Shown piece after piece: positions 6,770-10,488 of a stretch of DNA of 10,488 nucleotides. The notes below the pieces were generated by a model, which saw only the letters and a program-made list of their open reading frames with translations, did no database searches and was not told where the DNA came from. A program made the translations under genes and the position numbers. Origin of the DNA: Methanoregula sp. UBA247. Its GTDB lineage: Archaea > Halobacteriota > Methanomicrobia > Methanomicrobiales > Methanospirillaceae. The stretch spans positions 2,282-12,769 of the forward strand of contig DADR01000064.1 of NCBI GenBank assembly GCA_002495055.1. The letters run 5' to 3'. How positions within the stretch are numbered: position 1 is the stretch's first letter; every line of letters begins with the position of its first letter.

Positions 6770-7470
6770 CGCAGGGTACTGAAGTAAAACCGGTTATCAT
6801 TATTGCAACGCCCCATCATCGCAATGATATTCTCGAGAAAAACCTGCGTGAGCGCTTGAGCGAATATAGGGTTGTTCGTCTCCGCTCCCCTGAAGAATTA
6901 ATCCTAGAAAATCTGGAAATTCTTCACCCCCAACTGATTTTTTTCCCGCACTGGTCATGGCTGATCCCTGAAGAGATCCACACTTCTTTTGAATGTGTAG
7001 TGTTTCATATGACCGATTTACCGTACGGCCGAGGTGGCAGCCCCCTGCAAAATCTGATCGTCCGTGGGCAAACGGAGACAAAATTATCAGCACTACGTTG
7101 TGTAAATCGCTTGGATGCAGGCCCTGTGTATGTAAAAAGACCTCTCCCTCTTGCCGGGACTGCTGAAAAGATCTTACATCACGCATCTGAGTTAATGGAA
7201 GAGATGATTTTTGAGATTGTGCGAAACCGCCCGGTACCTGTCGAGCAGCAAGGAGAACCTGTCATATTTAAACGACGCTGCCCGGAGGATAGCAATCTTG
7301 CAGATCTCTCTGAGCTTGGGCAGGTCTATGATTATATCCGAATGCTTGATGCGGATGATTATCCAAAGGCATTTCTTGATACTGAACATTTTCACTTCGA
7401 ATTTTCTGACGCTACGTTTGGTAAAACATTTGTGGAAGCCAAGGTTTGTATCAGGAGGAAGTCACCATGA
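6766..7470 (+). CDS. Formyltransferase (methionyl-tRNA formyltransferase-like), sugar N-formylation
   Basis: A 234-residue protein of the formyltransferase fold, which moves a formyl group from a folate-type carrier to an amine. The core is FHMTDLPYGRGGSPLQNL (80-97), with H81 in the place of the catalytic His, and RLDAGPVYVK (115-124), with D117 as the catalytic Asp. The Asn that precedes the His by two positions in tRNA formyltransferase is Val79 here, so the active site is a variant of the classical Asn-His-Asp set. GEPVIFKRRCPEDSNL (163-178) and YDYIRMLDADDYPKAF (188-203) belong to the sugar-modifying subgroup. The C-terminal tRNA-binding domain of true Fmt is missing. With a deacetylase encoded immediately downstream (ATGA overlap), the likely target is an amine of the Pse precursor or of Pse. 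The start is set by the ATGA overlap with the preceding pseudogene. Confidence 0.85.
   Translation: MTQGTEVKPVIIIATPHHRNDILEKNLRERLSEYRVVRLRSPEELILENLEILHPQLIFFPHWSWLIPEEIHTSFECVVFHMTDLPYGRGGSPLQNLIVRGQTETKLSALRCVNRLDAGPVYVKRPLPLAGTAEKILHHASELMEEMIFEIVRNRPVPVEQQGEPVIFKRRCPEDSNLADLSELGQVYDYIRMLDADDYPKAFLDTEHFHFEFSDATFGKTFVEAKVCIRRKSP
7454..7458 (+). promoter_or_regulatory. Shine-Dalgarno site fixing the deacetylase start
   Basis: GGAGG lies eight bases before ATG 7467. It argues for this start rather than a TTG 21 bases upstream in the same frame; the ATG also overlaps the preceding stop as ATGA. Confidence 0.7.
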
Positions 7471-8153
7471 AACAATCAATAGCTGTTATCGCAGCCCATC
7501 CAGACGATGAGGTTCTAGGATGCGGCGGTACTCTGGCTCGCCTTGCCAATGAAGGGCACGAGATGCATATCCTTCTTCTGGCTGACGGGGTGAGTTCAAG
7601 GGGAATGCCCGAATACCCTATTGGCTCTGAACAGGTAACTGCACGTAATTCTGCAGCACAGGATGCCTGCATGATTTTGGGCTGTAACTCGGTGAAGTTG
7701 CTTAACCTCCCTGATAATCGACTTGACGGGCTTGAACGCCTGGATATTATCAAGCAGATTGAAGACTTTATCGACTACCACCAACCCTCAAGGGTCTTCA
7801 CCCACCATGGGGGAGACGTGAATATCGATCATCGCATTGTGCAAGATGCAGTTATTGCCGCCTGTAGACCCCAACCTGGACATCCGGTAAAAGAACTTCT
7901 CTTCTTTGAAGTCCCTTCATCTACCGAATGGCGGCCTCCGGAATCGGGAAAGGCATTTTATCCCAATGTTTTTTTCGATATCTCTGCTACATTAACTGCC
8001 AAGATGAAAGCACTACAATCTTATGAAACTGAATTGCGGGAGTTTCCACACCCGCGGTCTCTAAAAGCTGTAGAGGCCCTTGCACTGTGGAGAGGTGCAA
8101 CAGTTGGAGTGAACGCTGCTGAGGCATTCACCTTGGGGCGGAAAATCATCTAA
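7467..8153 (+). CDS. PIG-L/LmbE-type zinc N-deacetylase
   Basis: A 228-residue cytosolic metal-dependent deacetylase that removes N-acetyl groups from sugars. AAHPDDEVLGCGG (9-21) holds the zinc ligands H11 and D14 and the general base D13; VFTHHGGDVNIDHRIVQDA (110-128) supplies a third ligand, most likely H122 by comparison with MshB, plus the nearby His113/His114. HPRSLKAVEALALWRGATVGVNAAEAF near the C-terminus is the usual end of this subgroup. It is sandwiched between the formyltransferase (ATGA overlap) and pseI (17-base gap). The pairing suggests removal of an acetyl group from an acetamido position followed by replacement with formyl. Whether it acts before or after PseI cannot be told from sequence. 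Confidence 0.88.
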   Translation: MKQSIAVIAAHPDDEVLGCGGTLARLANEGHEMHILLLADGVSSRGMPEYPIGSEQVTARNSAAQDACMILGCNSVKLLNLPDNRLDGLERLDIIKQIEDFIDYHQPSRVFTHHGGDVNIDHRIVQDAVIAACRPQPGHPVKELLFFEVPSSTEWRPPESGKAFYPNVFFDISATLTAKMKALQSYETELREFPHPRSLKAVEALALWRGATVGVNAAEAFTLGRKII

Positions 8154-8154
8154 A

Positions 8155-8160
8155 GGTGAG
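8155..8160 (+). promoter_or_regulatory. Shine-Dalgarno site fixing the pseI start
   Basis: GGTGAG lies ten bases before ATG 8171. A GTG at 8156 is in frame but sits inside this site, so the ATG is preferred; homology to NeuB-type proteins also begins there. Confidence 0.65.
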
Positions 8161-8170
8161 GGTTGATATT

Positions 8171-9214
8171 ATGAAGATTGCCAATTGTGCCATTGGTTTA
8201 AATTCACCCCCCTTCATCATCGCCGAGATGTCCGGGAACCACAACCAGTCCCTCGACCGCGCCCTCGCTATTGTTGAAGCAGCAGCAGAGGCAGGTGCCC
8301 ATGCAATCAAGCTCCAGACCTACACTGCGGACACCATGACCCTTGATATTAAGGAGGGCGAGTTCTTCATCAGCGACGAACAGAGTCTCTGGAATGGGTC
8401 AAGCCTGTACGACCTCTACACTCTCGCATCCACGCCTTGGGAGTGGCACGAACCGATCATGAGGAGGGCGGAAGATCTGGGCCTGATCTGCTTCTCAACT
8501 CCTTTTGACGAGACTGCGGTCGACTTTCTTGAGGGCCTGCATGTGCCAGCCTATAAAATAGCATCCTTTGAGAATGTGCATCTTCCATTGATTAGAAAGG
8601 TGGCGGCCACGGGTAAGCCGCTAATCATGTCCACCGGTATGGCATCCCTCGCTGAACTTGATGATGCAGTACGTACCGCCCGAGAGGCCGGATGCCGTGA
8701 CCTGGTTCTGCTTAAATGCACAAGCACCTATCCGGCCACTCCAGATAACAGCAATGTGCTTACCATCCCCCATATGCGAACCCTCTTCGGCTGCGAGGTT
8801 GGGCTCTCTGATCACACGATGGGTATCGGGGCGTCGGTAGCCGCGGTGGCACATGGGGCGACGGTGATCGAGAAACACTTCACGCTTCGGCGGGCTGATG
8901 GCGGGGTTGACAGTGCATTCTCTCTTGAGCCTAACGAGCTGCATATGCTGGTGGTGGAGACTGAGCGTGCCTGGCAGTCGCTGGGAGGGGTCGTGTATGG
9001 TCCAGGTGAGGACGAGCAGAGGTCTCTTGTGTTTCGGAGGTCTCTGTATATTTCCGAGAACCTGAAGGCAGGGGATGTCCTTACACCTAAGAACCTGCGA
9101 TGTGTTCGGCCGGGACTGGGATTACCGCCGAAATATTATGAAGCGTTTCTTGGAAAGCGGGTGAATCGGGATATGAAGAAGGGAACGCCGGTTTGTTGGG
9201 AGATGGTGGGGTGA
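8171..9214 (+). CDS. pseI: Pseudaminic acid synthase, PseI
   Basis: It condenses the hexose released by PseG (6-deoxy-AltdiNAc, or a derivative of it) with phosphoenolpyruvate to form the nine-carbon acid. The 347-residue chain has a NeuB TIM barrel (about 12-270) and a C-terminal SAF/antifreeze-like domain (about 288-347, RRSLYISENLKAGDVL onward). FIIAEMSGNHNQSLDRA (15-31) and AIKLQTYTADTMTLD (45-59) are signature PseI blocks; the MSGNHN version distinguishes PseI from the usual NeuB/LegI sequence. H215 (LSDHT) and H236 (EKHFT) match the two metal-binding His residues of Neisseria NeuB. STYP (185-188) belongs to the substrate site. The gene is more GC-rich than the middle of the operon. It is the last gene before a hairpin and a longer gap. 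Confidence 0.95.
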   Translation: MKIANCAIGLNSPPFIIAEMSGNHNQSLDRALAIVEAAAEAGAHAIKLQTYTADTMTLDIKEGEFFISDEQSLWNGSSLYDLYTLASTPWEWHEPIMRRAEDLGLICFSTPFDETAVDFLEGLHVPAYKIASFENVHLPLIRKVAATGKPLIMSTGMASLAELDDAVRTAREAGCRDLVLLKCTSTYPATPDNSNVLTIPHMRTLFGCEVGLSDHTMGIGASVAAVAHGATVIEKHFTLRRADGGVDSAFSLEPNELHMLVVETERAWQSLGGVVYGPGEDEQRSLVFRRSLYISENLKAGDVLTPKNLRCVRPGLGLPPKYYEAFLGKRVNRDMKKGTPVCWEMVG

Positions 9215-9215
9215 A

Positions 9216-9231
9216 GAAAGGCACGCCTTTC
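9216..9231 (+). terminator. Hairpin directly after pseI
   Basis: GAAAGGC and GCCTTTC form a perfect inverted repeat around two bases (in practice a six-pair stem with a CACG loop), starting one base after the codon that ends pseI. No T-run follows, so it is not a classical intrinsic terminator. It may stabilise or define the 3' end of the operon transcript. Confidence 0.35.
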
Positions 9232-9408
9232 ACAAATGACTCCACACGATCGTTCAGGGATTAGATAAAGCATGTAGGCGTTACATTAAAAGACAATTAA
9301 AAGTCTCATATGTGTAATAATTTTACTATGAACATTAGGTTCCTTCCAGGAATGTTTGTGGACTAATTTGAATGAGATACAGATGAAAATTTGGTGGTTA
9401 CTTTGATC

Positions 9409-10263
9409 GTGGAAAATATAATATTAGACAGTCTTTTTGATGGTATTAGGCGCTTAAGATGTAGTATTTTATATAGTGCTATGAAATATCGTCATAATAC
9501 AATTTTAAAAAGAAACCTTGTTTTCTGCGATATTCACAAAGGCAAACGCTGTTTTATCATTGCTAATGGACCTTCGACAAAATCACAAAATCTCTCTCAT
9601 TTGAAAAATGAAATCTGCTTCTGTGTAAATTACTTCTATGTTAGTGATGACTACCATATAATCAATCCAAAATATTACTGCATGACTCATAACCATGGTA
9701 TGGCGGAATCACGTTATGATGACGTCATGGACTCTTTGGAAGAACACACCTCACAAGATACGACTTTTTTCTTTCCATTAGAAGATATGCAACGGTGCAC
9801 CAGGAATAATAGATTCAAGGAAAGAAATCTATATTTTGTCAATTTTTGTAATATGTCCTTCAAACATCTAAGACAGAAAGGGATTGATCTAACCCATACT
9901 GTTCCTAACTATCAATCCGTTTCAGTTATGGCACTCGAAATAGCGATGTACATGGGGTTTTCTGAGATCTTTCTCATAGGTTATGATCATGATTGGATCC
10001 TAAATGATATGCGTGCAGATTATCATTCTTACGACGAAGAAAAAAGAAGGTTAGTTCAAAAAGAAGGATTTAAAAAATATGATGATAAGTATGGCGAAAA
10101 AGCATCTTTTGAAGTAGGATTAAAGGCTTATCTTAGATTATGGAAACAATATAGGGAGATAAAAAAAATTGCTGATAATAAGAACATTATTATTTACAAT
10201 GCGACGAATGGTGGTTTATTAGATGTCTTCCCAAGGTTCCGATATGAATCTCTTTTTAAGTGA
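9409..10263 (+). CDS. DUF115/GT42-like glycosyltransferase, candidate pseudaminic acid transferase
   Basis: This 284-residue protein has the pattern of the DUF115 (6-hydroxymethylpterin pyrophosphokinase MptE-like) superfamily, which includes the core of Maf flagellin glycosyltransferases and resembles GT42 sialyltransferases such as Campylobacter Cst. HKGKRCFIIANGPS (43-56) is the nucleotide-sugar loop, CVNYFY (72-77) carries the conserved Asn, and SVSVMALEIAMYMGFSEIFLIGYDHDW (170-196) is the second core block. A YHSYDEE segment (205-211) supplies a candidate catalytic His, and NATNGGLLDVFPR (264-276) closes the domain. It would use the CMP-Pse made here. The start is uncertain: TTG 9391, GTG 9394 and GTG 9409 are in frame, and ATG 9481 would remove an N-terminal basic helix common in relatives; GGTGG 11 bases before 9409 favours that one. 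Its codons are strongly AT-rich compared with pseB/C/I, which suggests transfer. A different CMP-sugar or a non-glycosyltransferase role remains possible. Confidence 0.7.
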   Translation: MENIILDSLFDGIRRLRCSILYSAMKYRHNTILKRNLVFCDIHKGKRCFIIANGPSTKSQNLSHLKNEICFCVNYFYVSDDYHIINPKYYCMTHNHGMAESRYDDVMDSLEEHTSQDTTFFFPLEDMQRCTRNNRFKERNLYFVNFCNMSFKHLRQKGIDLTHTVPNYQSVSVMALEIAMYMGFSEIFLIGYDHDWILNDMRADYHSYDEEKRRLVQKEGFKKYDDKYGEKASFEVGLKAYLRLWKQYREIKKIADNKNIIIYNATNGGLLDVFPRFRYESLFK

Positions 10264-10271
10264 ATTTTTAC

Positions 10272-10287
10272 CTCCGATTCTGCGGAG
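10272..10287 (+). terminator. Small hairpin after the glycosyltransferase gene
   Basis: CTCCG and CGGAG pair around a six-base loop, nine bases after the stop codon, just downstream of a run of five Ts. No T-run follows it. It is a weak candidate for the 3' end of the transcript. Confidence 0.25.
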
Positions 10288-10325
10288 TCAGCTTCAAACA
10301 AATAAGTGTAGCGTGCCACAATTAA

Positions 10326-10366
10326 TGTCCGTTTTGTTGACAGAGTTTTTGTCCGCTTGATAGACA
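10326..10366. repeat. Two imperfect 17-base direct repeats, possible insertion-sequence end
   Basis: TGTCCGTTTTGTTGACA (10326-10342) and TGTCCGCTTGATAGACA (10350-10366) agree at 13 of 17 positions and are spaced 24 bases apart. Repeated TGTCCG...GACA units preceded by a TGCCACA-type stretch (10315-10321) look like transposase-binding repeats at an element end. The element itself would lie outside the window or be gone. Confidence 0.4.
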
Positions 10367-10488
10367 TTTTCTGTTTTTATTGAAATTAATTTCGTTTTTG
10401 TACACCCGACTTTCGGCAGTAAAATTCACCGATATACATCTTCGACCCGGCATTCGGTATTAATTTTTGAGCAGGTAATATTTTTCCA

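Larger units (their letters stand above)
10264..10488. other. Right flank without a gene
   Basis: No reading frame of note is present on either strand. The stretch is AT-rich and includes a short hairpin and a pair of imperfect 17-base repeats (entered separately). It may be the junction with an insertion sequence beyond the window. Confidence 0.5.

Noticed and set aside
997..9214. Legionaminic acid or sialic acid pathway instead of pseudaminic acid
   Set aside because: PseF (HDAGQFYWG), PseG (GTGHVMR) and PseI (AEMSGNHNQ) signatures, the soluble PseB and the Pse-associated methylase all point to Pse; no NeuC-type epimerase is present.
9270..9330. Short AGAC/GTCT inverted repeat and repeated ATTAAAAG near 9282-9305
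   Set aside because: The stem is only four pairs and the sequence is simply AT-rich; it does not stand out from what chance gives.

Overview
The window carries a one-strand sugar-biosynthesis operon for pseudaminic acid (Pse), a nine-carbon sialic-acid-like sugar used to decorate surface proteins. The host is probably an archaeon, most likely a methanogenic euryarchaeote. The supporting signs are GGTGA-type Shine-Dalgarno sequences, TATA-like boxes where archaeal promoters would sit, and dense ATGA/GTGA stop-start overlaps. This assignment is an inference; no phylogenetic marker gene is present.

Layout. Positions 1-427 hold no gene I can name, although a short coding-like reading frame ends in an ATGA overlap at 428. 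Positions 428-883 are the first half of a broken GDP-L-fucose-synthase-like gene with in-frame stops. Positions 997-9214 are the operon: pseB, pseC, pseF, a Pse-associated methyltransferase, a possible 25-codon ORF, a pseG fused to a GNAT acetyltransferase (PseH-like), a decayed formyltransferase, an intact formyltransferase, a PIG-L/LmbE deacetylase and pseI. Most junctions are overlaps of 1-4 bases or gaps under 20 bases, so one polycistronic message with translational coupling is likely. A small hairpin follows pseI. After a 194-base gap comes an AT-rich gene of the DUF115/GT42-like type (9409-10263), a candidate Pse transferase. The last 225 bases hold no gene but contain a hairpin and a tandem imperfect repeat that resembles the end of an insertion sequence.

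How the genes work together. PseB dehydrates and epimerises UDP-GlcNAc, PseC aminates C4, the GNAT domain acetylates that amine, and the PseG domain removes UDP. PseI condenses the free sugar with phosphoenolpyruvate, and PseF activates the product to CMP-Pse. The deacetylase plus formyltransferase pair and the methyltransferase are extra decorating steps, suggesting a Pse derivative carrying N-formyl and methyl groups. A second formyltransferase has been inactivated by a nonsense codon, two frameshifts and a probable active-site change, so the final sugar may have been simplified recently.
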